Assembly: GCA_028715865.1 (NCBI GenBank)
Contig: JAQUQY010000021.1
Coordinates: forward strand, 1 to 12,940
Direction of reading: 5' to 3'
Length of the DNA stretch: 12,940 nt
Source of the DNA: Syntrophales bacterium
GTDB lineage: Bacteria > Desulfobacterota > Syntrophia > Syntrophales > UBA2210
Position numbers and translations under genes: made by a program. Each line of letters starts with the position of its first letter. The first letter of the stretch is position 1. This document shows, in pieces, positions 6,552 to 12,940 of the stretch. Under the pieces are notes generated by a model. It saw only the letters and a list, made by a program, of their open reading frames with translations, was not told where the DNA came from and made no database searches.

Positions 6552-7460
6552 TTACTTGTCGATGATCTCCTGAATATGCGGAGGATACTCCGTTTTCGCG
6601 GGCAGGAAGATCAATTCCGCATCCACGAATTCCCGAAGAACGAACAGTTCCCTGTAAGTGGGTTTGGGGGTTTCGCCTTTGACATTGGAGATATTCAGTG
6701 CGAACCCGCAGTTATCCTGGATCTGCTCCACGCTAACTCCCGGATGGCACGTTTCGAGGTAGATGATTCCATTATCATCGAAACGATAGACACCCATATT
6801 GGTCACGACCGCGACAGGTCCGTTGTCTGCGTATGCGGTGTCCTTCCACACTTCTTTCTTGGGCTTCCATTCCTTTGTGCCGTCGGCCTTGAAGTCCCAA
6901 CACCACCATCCCGGCGTTGTGGTATAATCGTTCCTCTCGAGGAATCTTCTCTTTTCCTGGAGAATTATATAGGCCACCCGATGAGACATGGTCCCGATAT
7001 CGGAGTTGCCGCCGGAACCCGTGAAGCGGTGGGACGGATTGAAATAGTCGCCTATGGAGGTCACGTTGACCCCTCCGTACTGGTCTATGGCGGCGCCGCC
7101 GAGGAACCCGAGAGTCACGAATCCCTGCTGCAGGTAATACCCGAAGGTGTCAACCAGCCCGCCAAGGGTGGAACTCATGTTAGCAGCCCTCTGATCGCAG
7201 ACCGACATGGGAACATGCATGGTTTTGCCGTCGCAGATGCCTGACTCGTAAATAAGAGTCGCGTTTGGCGCGTTAAGCATATTGGCCGCCATAATTCCCA
7301 CCATGGGAAGCCCCGTTCCGGCAAAGACGATGTCGTCATTACGCACTTCATGGGCAATGGCGATGGCCATAAGTTCGGGCAGAATGAACTCGCCATTGGT
7401 GGCCGGTTCGTTAGGAATCTTGTCTATTATTTCTATCAATTCGTCTATAGTTTTAGCCAT
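6552..7460 (-). CDS. family I CoA-transferase beta subunit (glutaconate CoA-transferase GctB-like)
   Basis: This 302-aa subunit carries the active site of a ping-pong CoA-transferase, which moves CoA between acyl-CoA and free acid through a glutamyl-CoA thioester. The oxyanion motif FAGTGLP (about 46-52) and the ESG motif with catalytic E72 (YESGICDG) are intact, and the LGGAAIDQYGGVN segment near 119-131 is conserved in the family. It is longer than classical GctB (about 266 aa), largely through an aromatic, Trp-rich insertion around residues 180-210. The ATG at 7460 has the ribosome site GGGGGG and lies 19 nt after the alpha subunit, so the two are cotranscribed and surely form one heteromer. 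Substrate is unknown; glutaconate or another dicarboxylate, or an aromatic or alicyclic acid, are possible. Confidence 0.9.
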   Translation of the reverse strand: MAKTIDELIEIIDKIPNEPATNGEFILPELMAIAIAHEVRNDDIVFAGTGLPMVGIMAANMLNAPNATLIYESGICDGKTMHVPMSVCDQRAANMSSTLGGLVDTFGYYLQQGFVTLGFLGGAAIDQYGGVNVTSIGDYFNPSHRFTGSGGNSDIGTMSHRVAYIILQEKRRFLERNDYTTTPGWWCWDFKADGTKEWKPKKEVWKDTAYADNGPVAVVTNMGVYRFDDNGIIYLETCHPGVSVEQIQDNCGFALNISNVKGETPKPTYRELFVLREFVDAELIFLPAKTEYPPHIQEIIDK

Positions 7461-7479
7461 GTTATTTTCCCCCCTTTCA

Positions 7480-8535
7480 TTAGTAGCCGCTTCTTATCAC
7501 GGACAAGGGCATCTTCATCCTGGGAGCCGGTTTCTTGCCTCTCATCATGCGCGTGCTGTAACCGGTGGTACTGTCCGCCTTGAGGTCCAAAAGTCTTTTG
7601 GCTCCAAGCTTAATGACAAAGGCCTCCCAGTTTTCCGGACCATAAACCCATTCGTCGAGCCACTTCTTCAAATCATCCGGATTTCGGGATGCGGCGTCCA
7701 TTATCCTCATGAAGGGCGCGTCGTAGTCGTAGTAGAAGGGAACGGAACTCGGGAAAGCGCCCCAGGGACATTCAACAATGGCATCAACCGTAAAGAATGG
7801 AATCTGGTTGCTTTCGGGAACTTTCCTCATCTCGGCCTCAGGCACTATTTCTTCGGCGAGTATGACCACTTTGTCGCAGGCGAAGGAAATCTCCTTGTCT
7901 ATGGTTCCGACGCCTCGCCACTTGGCGGTCCCCTTCTCGCCTACCTGGGCTACGTGGATAACGGCCAGCTCAGGCCGCGCGGCGGGCAGCATGATCGTCT
8001 GGCCGTCGCCCCAGAAGGGTTCTTCAGTCTGTATAAATTTCTTCTTTGGAATTCTCGGGTCACTGCCGTCCCTTTTTCCAGCTTTTCCGAGAGCGTCATA
8101 CTCGACATTGTAGAGGTCAGATCCCAGCGGAGCGCTATAGGCAATGAAGGGCGAACCGACAGCTCCCGCGAGGAAGCGCATGGCCATGGCGCCGTGTGAA
8201 TAATCCTCAAGAATCAGCGACCCTTTTTTGTAGTTACGGTCAAGGTTGAAATCAATCTTCCCTGCCATCTCACCCCAGCCCATCCAGTTCGTTTCATAGA
8301 CGCTGATTGCCTCTACTGCGTTCAGAAGCCAGGTGCACTGGCTGCCGTGGCGGTCTATTACGTGAATGTTCTTCATTCCCTGCCGGGCCGTTTCCCAGGC
8401 AAAGGCAAAGGGGTTCCTGTTGAAACCGGTGAACCCGCTGAAGGCGACCTGGATTCCGTCATGCATGTACTTCTTTACGGCACCTTCCAGGGTCATGATT
8501 TCGGCTTTTTTAACCTTTGAACGAATTCTTGGCAT
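7480..8535 (-). CDS. family I CoA-transferase alpha subunit (glutaconate CoA-transferase GctA-like)
   Basis: This 351-aa partner of the following GctB-like subunit has the Rossmann-like CoA-transferase fold: the N-terminal VAFSGFTGFNRNP glycine-rich segment, the SPFIAYSAPLGSDL region and the central ALAVIHVAQ-like strand (here PELAVIHVAQVGEKG). It lacks the catalytic Glu, as expected for alpha subunits. It is about 30 residues longer than Acidaminococcus GctA, with a basic C-terminal tail. The ATG has a textbook AGGAGGT ribosome site 5 nt upstream, and this gene is first in the operon. A possible promoter (TTGATC, 17 bp, TATATA; 8686 to 8658 on the - strand) would leave a leader of about 115 nt. 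With the nearby acyl-CoA dehydrogenase it suggests activation and dehydrogenation of an organic acid. Confidence 0.9.
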   Translation of the reverse strand: MPRIRSKVKKAEIMTLEGAVKKYMHDGIQVAFSGFTGFNRNPFAFAWETARQGMKNIHVIDRHGSQCTWLLNAVEAISVYETNWMGWGEMAGKIDFNLDRNYKKGSLILEDYSHGAMAMRFLAGAVGSPFIAYSAPLGSDLYNVEYDALGKAGKRDGSDPRIPKKKFIQTEEPFWGDGQTIMLPAARPELAVIHVAQVGEKGTAKWRGVGTIDKEISFACDKVVILAEEIVPEAEMRKVPESNQIPFFTVDAIVECPWGAFPSSVPFYYDYDAPFMRIMDAASRNPDDLKKWLDEWVYGPENWEAFVIKLGAKRLLDLKADSTTGYSTRMMRGKKPAPRMKMPLSVIRSGY

Positions 8536-9106
8536 AATTACCTCCTTTAAAAGTTTTATAACCCCCTAAATACAATAAGGAAACTATATTACCCGCGCCC
8601 TTGTCACCCCCTTTCACTTTTTCTAAGCACAATGTCCTTAAAGTATCATCACGCTTCTATATAATGGTTCATGATGACATGATCAAAACCTTGCCCTCGC
8701 GCAGGGCTCCCATGTGGCCTTAGGTCACGACGGCGACAATTTGCCCTCGCCCGCGGAGGCTGAAGATTCACCAGGACTTACACTGTTAATGCAAAAAAGG
8801 TCAAATAGTAGGTATGAAGCGAATTGGTACAAATTTGATTCTGCCGGTTCGGTGAGAGATAAATATTGTCGCATCATGCCTGCAATCGAACTGGGTCCGG
8901 TAATGACCACTTGCCTTAGATTGATCAGATTAATGTGAGAGGGCGGCTGCTATGCCGCCCCCTTTATCAACATTGGTAGTCGGCTATGGAGATTGGCAAC
9001 GATTTCCGATAAGGAATCTTGCGCCAGACGCTATTTAACTAAAGTGGCTTATAGTTAATCCTGCCTGAGCTGTCAAGAAAAAAAGCATGGTCAAAGCCTC
9101 CTGATT
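8536..9106. other. 571-bp intergenic region with no convincing gene
   Basis: This contains the leader of the CoA-transferase operon and little else that is recognisable. A 10-mer TTGCCCTCGC is repeated exactly at 8691-8700 and 8741-8750. A GTG-started 74-codon frame (8714-8938, +) ends 2 nt before a GC-rich hairpin (8941-8960); its product matches nothing I know and the antisense strand is open too, so I treat it as a possible gene remnant or small RNA unit rather than a gene. A further inverted repeat, TTAACTA (9035-9041) with TAGTTAA (9052-9058), could be an operator. Confidence 0.5.
8941..8960 (+). terminator. GC-rich hairpin, possible terminator
   Basis: GGGCGGC (8941-8947) pairs with GCCGCCC (8954-8960) around a 6-nt loop, followed on the + strand by CCTTTATC, a weak T-tract. 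It directly follows the stop codon of the small + strand open frame ending at 8938. Confidence 0.45.
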
Positions 9107-9478
9107 TCATGATCGCGCTTTTTTCCTGATTTTTCGCAATTTTCTATCCATTTCTGAAGCCAGTTTATCCCGAAGACCAAGGGGAAGTCCGTTCCTGATT
9201 TCTTCCAGGGGAATTTGAATCACTTCACTGTAGGCATGGGCAAATCCTTCAAAAAGCGTGATAAGGTAGCCCAGTCCCCCGTCATGGCTGCCCATTCTGA
9301 GCTCTTCCTCAACGAGGGACCTGATAAAATCATCTTCAGCCAGGCGCAGCGTCGAGCCTTTAAGGTAATCCAGATATCTTTCCGGCGTGGCATGCATGTT
9401 GTCACGCAGGCAGCTCAACTGCATAAACACCAGGTAGCAGTATTCGGCTCTTTCCCTGATTTCCTGTTCCTCAAGCAC
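9107..9478 (-). CDS. unrecognised 123-aa helical protein coupled to YcaO
   Basis: I do not recognise this family. The product is soluble, without signal peptide or membrane segment, and appears mostly alpha-helical: acidic N-terminal half, a Gly-containing turn (SHDGGLGYL, about 64-72) and a strongly basic C-terminus (DRKLRKIRKKARS). Two Cys (14 and 23) lie in the first helix. It starts with GTG 11 nt after the ycaO stop, with AAGGG overlapping that stop, so translation is probably coupled and the protein may be a partner or substrate-presenting factor for YcaO. It is far shorter than TfuA and shares no visible motif with it. It is too large and too charged to look like a typical ribosomal peptide precursor. 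Confidence 0.75.
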   Translation of the reverse strand: MLEEQEIRERAEYCYLVFMQLSCLRDNMHATPERYLDYLKGSTLRLAEDDFIRSLVEEELRMGSHDGGLGYLITLFEGFAHAYSEVIQIPLEEIRNGLPLGLRDKLASEMDRKLRKIRKKARS

Positions 9479-9489
9479 GATATATCCCT

Positions 9490-10704
9490 TCAGGTCGGGT
9501 CGCTAAACAACCGGGGACCCTTTCTTGTCTTGTCATAACAAAATGCTTCCATCCCCGGAACGATCACCCGCAGGGTTGGAACTCCGATGTCAGGCCTCGT
9601 GAGATCAACGGCTATCAACCGTTCGTAGCCGTGGGAACTGAGAATGTCCGTGGTCTTGTTGATGTCCTCCAGCAGGTCTTCATTATAGCCGACTTCCATT
9701 TCCTCGAGCGTCTTTTCGGCATGCGCGAAAAAACGGAAATCCTCTTCCGTGCCTTCTTCCGTAAAGTAACCTGCCGTGAGATTTTCCCGGAGTCCCTCGA
9801 AGCCGTATTTTTGAATAAACAGGGCGCGGGTCGCCGCCGTTTCGGTCAGGGCCCTCGCCATTGCCACTTTGGGGTCGAGGTGCGCGCCGAAACCATCGAT
9901 GGGAATCATGTCCTCCTCTGCCAGGTCCTGGGAAAACACAGCGATCACGGGAATCCCCATGTCCGAGGTTATATCCTTTGCTACGATTTCGATGTCTGCT
10001 TCATTAAATCTTCCCACAATGTCCAGGAGGAAACTATTTTCAGGACGATTTTCTATGGTCACTGCATCGCAGGCATGGCGGGAGAATTTTACTATGCTCC
10101 AGGCGTCCCTTTCGATGACCTCCATGAGCGCGTGGAAAAGGGCCTCCTCAATAGTGTTGCCGGCGGCGATTCCATCCGTATGGGTGTGTATCGGCGGCAT
10201 ATCGTCCAGCGTGAAGGGGTGATAAACGGTGCAGGCGGGCGTGAAAATCTCTTCGCCGCCGATCAGGTCATATCCTTTGACCCAGTGCAGAACATCATCG
10301 TGCGAGTATCGGCTGAAACCGGGCAGGATAAGGTCATGGGGGTCCAGAACAGCCAAGCTCTTTTTCCTGAGGTTTTTGTAGCTGTCCCGAATGAGCCTGC
10401 CTGAATACTCGTCCCTGAATTCGGAACAGTAACGCTCTATTGCTTCCACGGTGAGCGAAACTTGAGCCTGAATGGCCGTTAAACCCTTCCCCGTATGCCA
10501 TGTTTTAGATTTATCCGGCCGGATTCGCCAGCATGTGAAGACCGGAAGGCCGAGGCGATCCAGGCTTGTGGCGTCAAGGAATGATTGCATCCCCGCTTTA
10601 TCTCTAATGCTTTCGATGAAACGCAGCGTATCGGACGGCTCCCTGGAGCGATGGGTTTCCATTATGTAAACCTTGGGACAGGACTTCAACTGCAGCATCG
10701 TCAT
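9490..10704 (-). CDS. YcaO-domain ATP-dependent enzyme, stand-alone (TfuA-associated/methanogen type)
   Basis: This 404-aa YcaO protein should use ATP to phosphorylate a peptide-backbone amide, enabling azoline or thioamide formation. ATP/Mg residues are in place: E87 and E90 (VEAIERYCSE), E195 and E198 (HALMEVIERDAW), E288 and R293 (ALTETAATR). The stretch DGIAAGNTIEEALFHALMEV and the VPTLRVIVPGME end resemble the TfuA-partnered thioamide-forming YcaO of methanogens (formerly methanogenesis marker 1). It ends in RLFSDPT, without the PxPxP tail of azoline-forming YcaOs, and there is no E1-like or TfuA gene nearby. The ATG has AGGAGG 7 nt upstream. The coupled gene downstream encodes an unknown 123-aa protein. 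Its target is unknown; a RimO-assisting role like that of E. coli YcaO cannot be excluded. Confidence 0.9.
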   Translation of the reverse strand: MTMLQLKSCPKVYIMETHRSREPSDTLRFIESIRDKAGMQSFLDATSLDRLGLPVFTCWRIRPDKSKTWHTGKGLTAIQAQVSLTVEAIERYCSEFRDEYSGRLIRDSYKNLRKKSLAVLDPHDLILPGFSRYSHDDVLHWVKGYDLIGGEEIFTPACTVYHPFTLDDMPPIHTHTDGIAAGNTIEEALFHALMEVIERDAWSIVKFSRHACDAVTIENRPENSFLLDIVGRFNEADIEIVAKDITSDMGIPVIAVFSQDLAEEDMIPIDGFGAHLDPKVAMARALTETAATRALFIQKYGFEGLRENLTAGYFTEEGTEEDFRFFAHAEKTLEEMEVGYNEDLLEDINKTTDILSSHGYERLIAVDLTRPDIGVPTLRVIVPGMEAFCYDKTRKGPRLFSDPT

Positions 10705-10731
10705 ACCAGCGCCTCCTTTTTAAAAGCTGCG

Positions 10732-10751
10732 CAGGCCTCCTTTTAGGCCTG
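10732..10751 (-). promoter_or_regulatory. hairpin in ycaO leader with a second Shine-Dalgarno-like copy
   Basis: CAGGCCT (10732-10738) pairs with AGGCCTG (10745-10751) around a 6-nt loop. The 10-mer GCCTCCTTTT (AAAAGGAGGC on the coding strand) occurs at 10711-10720, where it is the ycaO ribosome site, and again at 10735-10744 inside this hairpin. No start codon follows the upstream copy at a usable distance. Confidence 0.5.
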
Positions 10752-10836
10752 AGGCACCCTAATATCACGCCGCACCGATTGTCTCAAGTCCCCTGTCATC
10801 TTCGCTCGTTTTTTAGCTTGCACTGCTCCCCTGATA

Positions 10837-10864
10837 ATGACAAAGTTCCTGATCGCGATAAAAT
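10837..10864 (+). promoter_or_regulatory. sigma-70 promoter of the CaiB/BaiF gene
   Basis: ATGACA (10837-10842, 5/6 to TTGACA), a 16-bp spacer and TAAAAT (10859-10864, 5/6 to TATAAT) would start transcription near 10871, just before the ribosome site GGGAG (10873-10877) and the ATG at 10885. Its position argues against translation from the in-frame ATG at 10837. Confidence 0.55.
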
Positions 10865-10884
10865 ATCAATTCGGGAGTACTGCC

Positions 10885-12066
10885 ATGACCTTGCCTTTGG
10901 AGGGTGTAAGGGTTATTGACCTGTCTTCGTTGCTGCCCGGCTCTCTATGCGGCCAGATGCTGGGAGATCTCGGCGCCGATGTCATCAAGATAGAGAAACC
11001 GGGAGCGCCTGACGGGTTGCGCACGATTCCCCCGCTCGTGAAAACCATGGGCAGCTCTTTTCATATCGTCGGCCGGAACAAGCGCTCCATGTCCCTGGAC
11101 CTTCAGAAGCCGGCCGGCATGGACATTTTTTTAAAGATGATTCCCGGAACCGACGTTTTAATCGACTCCTTCCGCCCGGGAGGAATGGAACGCATTGGCC
11201 TGGGCCACGCCGCTCTGAAGGATATAAATCCGCGTATTGTTCACTGTTCTATTACAGGATTTGGACAGGATGGACCCTACCGGGACAATCCCTCCCACGA
11301 TATAAACCTGCTGGCCCTTTCGGGCATTCTCGATCTGACGGGACAAAAAAACGGCCCCCCTGCGATCCCGGGCATTCAGGTTGCCGGTGTCGGAGGCGGC
11401 CTCAACGCGGTTATCGGAATTCTATCCGCACTTTTACTGCGCGAGCGCACCGGGCAGGGCATCCATATAGACGCGTCTCTCCTCGACAGCCTGACCCCCT
11501 TTCTGGGGCTGGTCATGTCCGCCTACATGGCTACAGGCATTATGCCAAGACGGGGGGACAGCTTCGTTGGAGGCGGATTCGCCTTCTCTAATGTCTATGA
11601 GACGGGCGACGGAAAATACCTCGCCCTTGGCTGCCTGGAGAAGAAATTCTGGCAGGGGTTCTGCCACGCCATAGAAAGGGAGGATCTAATAGCAGACCAG
11701 TTCGCCACGGGCCTGAGGCAGGAAAAGCTAATATCCGAGGTCGGGCAATTATTGCGGCAGAAAACGAGAGAGGAGTGGCTGGACATTTTTTCGAGGCATA
11801 ATACCCGCGTATCGCCGGTAAATTCACTTGAGGAAGCCCTTGGGGACCCCCAGGTTAAACACCGGAAACTATGGTTCAGAGCCCGCCACCCCCTGGACGG
11901 CGAAATCTGCCAACAGGGCTTTCCTGTCAAGTTTTCCCGGGATCAGCCCCGGTGGACAAGACACCCGCCCTCTCCAGGGGAACAGACAGGAGAAATTCTG
12001 CGCGAAATGGGTTACACCGCGGACAATATCGCGGGACTGGAATCTGAAGGAATTATAAGCCTCTGA
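10885..12066 (+). CDS. CaiB/BaiF family III CoA-transferase or alpha-methylacyl-CoA racemase homologue with atypical active site
   Basis: This 393-aa protein has the family III fold: PLEGVRVIDLSSLLPGSLCGQML at the start, GADVIKIEKPG (about 30-40), NKRSMSLDL (65-73), ITGFGQDGPYRDNPSHDIN (123-141) and a VIGILSALLLRERTGQG helix (176-192). SHDIN keeps the His (H138) that acts as a base in alpha-methylacyl-CoA racemases. The column that holds the catalytic Asp (formyl-CoA transferase Asp169; racemase GDFGGG) reads AGVGGG here, with G168. Loss of that carboxylate would prevent the usual aspartyl-CoA chemistry, so the enzyme may be inactive, repurposed or use another residue. The start at 10885 has GGGAG 7 nt upstream and begins the conserved domain; the longer frame from 10837 overlaps its promoter. 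It is divergent from ycaO. Family certain, reaction unknown. Confidence 0.88.
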   Translation: MTLPLEGVRVIDLSSLLPGSLCGQMLGDLGADVIKIEKPGAPDGLRTIPPLVKTMGSSFHIVGRNKRSMSLDLQKPAGMDIFLKMIPGTDVLIDSFRPGGMERIGLGHAALKDINPRIVHCSITGFGQDGPYRDNPSHDINLLALSGILDLTGQKNGPPAIPGIQVAGVGGGLNAVIGILSALLLRERTGQGIHIDASLLDSLTPFLGLVMSAYMATGIMPRRGDSFVGGGFAFSNVYETGDGKYLALGCLEKKFWQGFCHAIEREDLIADQFATGLRQEKLISEVGQLLRQKTREEWLDIFSRHNTRVSPVNSLEEALGDPQVKHRKLWFRARHPLDGEICQQGFPVKFSRDQPRWTRHPPSPGEQTGEILREMGYTADNIAGLESEGIISL

Positions 12067-12092
12067 GACGATCCAACGAATTGACCTATGGC

Positions 12093-12662
12093 TCACCAAC
12101 CCCACAGCAGGAGAAAGCTTACGGTAAAAATAAGCATCATGGCCACGGCCAGAAACATTCTACTATAGGAAAAGCCAAAGGTGCTCTTCGCCGCCACGAA
12201 TAGGGAGGAAAACGCGTACAGCCCGGTAACGGAAAGGTAAAGGTAAACTCCGTGGCCGCCGCCTCCCGCGTGAAGGGCGGCCATGCCCGGAGCCGCTGTC
12301 CAAAGTGGCGCGGAGGCTACGCCCAAGGTGAAGTAAGTGGGAAGAAATCTTGTCTTCCACCCGCCAAGGGCGCGGCAGAAAGCCCAGAAAAGAAATGAAC
12401 CGCCCATGTGGACGAAAAAAGCGATAATGACTCCCGTTGACACTATGATAGCTTTGACAATTACGGCTCCCGTTGGATCGGCAAAATCACTTATGAGAGC
12501 GCCCGCTTCGGAGTGGAAATAAAGGGAAGAAAAACCGTACACCAGTCCCAGGATGGCGACATTGATAGTGGAGTACCAAACAGGTAGCCCCTTGGAGGTT
12601 ATCTCCGGATAAACGGATTCATCAATTTTCAGGACCCGCAACAATGCTTCAAAATAGCCCAT
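12093..12662 (-). CDS. five-helix integral membrane protein (possibly YIP1 family)
   Basis: This 189-aa protein has five hydrophobic stretches, at about residues 29-49, 66-96, 109-130, 138-158 and 168-188, and a short soluble N-terminus (MGYFEALLRVLKIDESVYPEI). The number and spacing of helices and the N-terminal amphipathic lead resemble bacterial YIP1-domain proteins, whose function is not settled; this assignment is tentative. A Gly-rich loop with His (HAGGGGHG, about 131-138) sits between helices 3 and 4. The ATG has only a moderate AAGGAA ribosome site about 10 nt upstream. It converges with the CaiB/BaiF gene, 26 bp apart, and lies downstream of another membrane protein on the same strand. 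Confidence 0.7.
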   Translation of the reverse strand: MGYFEALLRVLKIDESVYPEITSKGLPVWYSTINVAILGLVYGFSSLYFHSEAGALISDFADPTGAVIVKAIIVSTGVIIAFFVHMGGSFLFWAFCRALGGWKTRFLPTYFTLGVASAPLWTAAPGMAALHAGGGGHGVYLYLSVTGLYAFSSLFVAAKSTFGFSYSRMFLAVAMMLIFTVSFLLLWGW

Positions 12663-12800
12663 TTTCTCAGTTTCCTTATCACGCCGCCTGTCTTTTTTAT
12701 TAACAACCAGAATTACGTAGTCACTTAATTTAAGACTGCGGCCCTTCGCGTTTCGCCCGACTGGTCATTTGTCGGGGATTCCGGGGTTTTTAAGGAAGAC

Positions 12801-12831
12801 AGCCGGGGAAGGACAACGTCCTTTCCCGGCT
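12801..12831 (-). terminator. hairpin after the right-edge membrane protein gene
   Basis: A 14-bp stem with one G-T wobble (12801-12814 with 12818-12831) closes on a 3-nt AAC loop. It lies 42 nt past the stop of the right-edge gene. On the - strand it is followed by GTCTTCCTTAAAAAC, a modest T-tract. Confidence 0.6.
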
Positions 12832-12873
12832 TCTTCGGGTTTCAGTTACGGGCATGCAACTCCCTGTAGAGCA

Positions 12874-12940
12874 TTACCAGGGCTGCAGACCCCAGATCAA
12901 GAGCAGTATGAAGACAGCCGCCACGATCCATGGCAGGATC
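12874..12940 (-). CDS. C-terminal end of a membrane protein (partial, 5' part outside window)
   Basis: A - strand frame enters from the right edge and stops at TAA (12874-12876), giving 21 complete residues. They form one transmembrane helix (PWIVAAVFILLLIWG) ending LQPW. The aromatic end resembles the LLLWGW terminus of the following membrane protein, but the fragment is too short to identify. A hairpin terminator follows. The frame could be fortuitous, but the residue composition and the terminator behind the stop favour a real gene. Confidence 0.5.
   Translation of the reverse strand, partial: ILPWIVAAVFILLLIWGLQPW

Noticed and set aside
6522..8199. Long + strand open frames (240 aa at 6522-7244 and 305 aa at 7282-8199)
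   Set aside because: They lie antisense to the CoA-transferase subunits, which have clear motifs, ribosome sites and operon spacing. The + strand products show no recognisable domain.
9631..10404. 257-aa + strand open frame
   Set aside because: It is antisense to the YcaO gene, whose conserved ATP-binding residues are unambiguous; the frame has no motif of its own.

Overview
The window looks like a chromosomal segment of an anaerobic, probably syntrophic or sulfate-reducing bacterium of the Desulfobacterota (Syntrophales-like). This is an inference from gene content: two kinds of acyl-CoA-handling CoA-transferase, an acyl-CoA dehydrogenase, a corrinoid adenosyltransferase, a QueG-like iron-sulfur protein and a J-domain protein carrying MshEN-like motifs. 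No 16S rRNA or other taxonomic marker is present. Coding is dense and GC content is moderate. I see no CRISPR array, phage gene or intact insertion sequence.

Left part (1-2235, + strand): the last 35 codons of a PpsR-type kinase/phosphorylase; a J-domain protein whose C-terminal half consists of four 24-residue MshEN-like motifs; a tRNA-Gln(CTG) gene behind a near-consensus sigma-70 promoter; a 15-bp direct repeat just after the tRNA that looks like a lone IS21-type end; and a 290-aa QueG-like double [4Fe-4S] protein.

Middle part (2290-8535, - strand): a PduO-type cob(I)alamin adenosyltransferase; an M24 metallopeptidase downstream of coaE; an acyl-CoA dehydrogenase; and a two-gene family I CoA-transferase (GctA/GctB-like). 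The CoA-transferase pair ends at a hairpin terminator, and a separate 22-bp perfect hairpin lies before the dehydrogenase. Together these genes suggest activation and alpha,beta-dehydrogenation of an organic acid; the actual substrate cannot be read from the sequence.

Right part (8536-12940): a 571-bp stretch without a convincing gene; a coupled pair on the - strand made of a stand-alone YcaO (no TfuA, no PxPxP tail) and an unrecognised 123-aa protein; a divergent CaiB/BaiF family III protein in which the catalytic Asp column appears to hold Gly; a five-helix membrane protein; and the C-terminal end of a second membrane protein cut by the window edge.

The points most worth a second look are the J-domain/MshEN-like fusion, the YcaO plus small-protein pair, and the family III protein that seems to lack its catalytic Asp.
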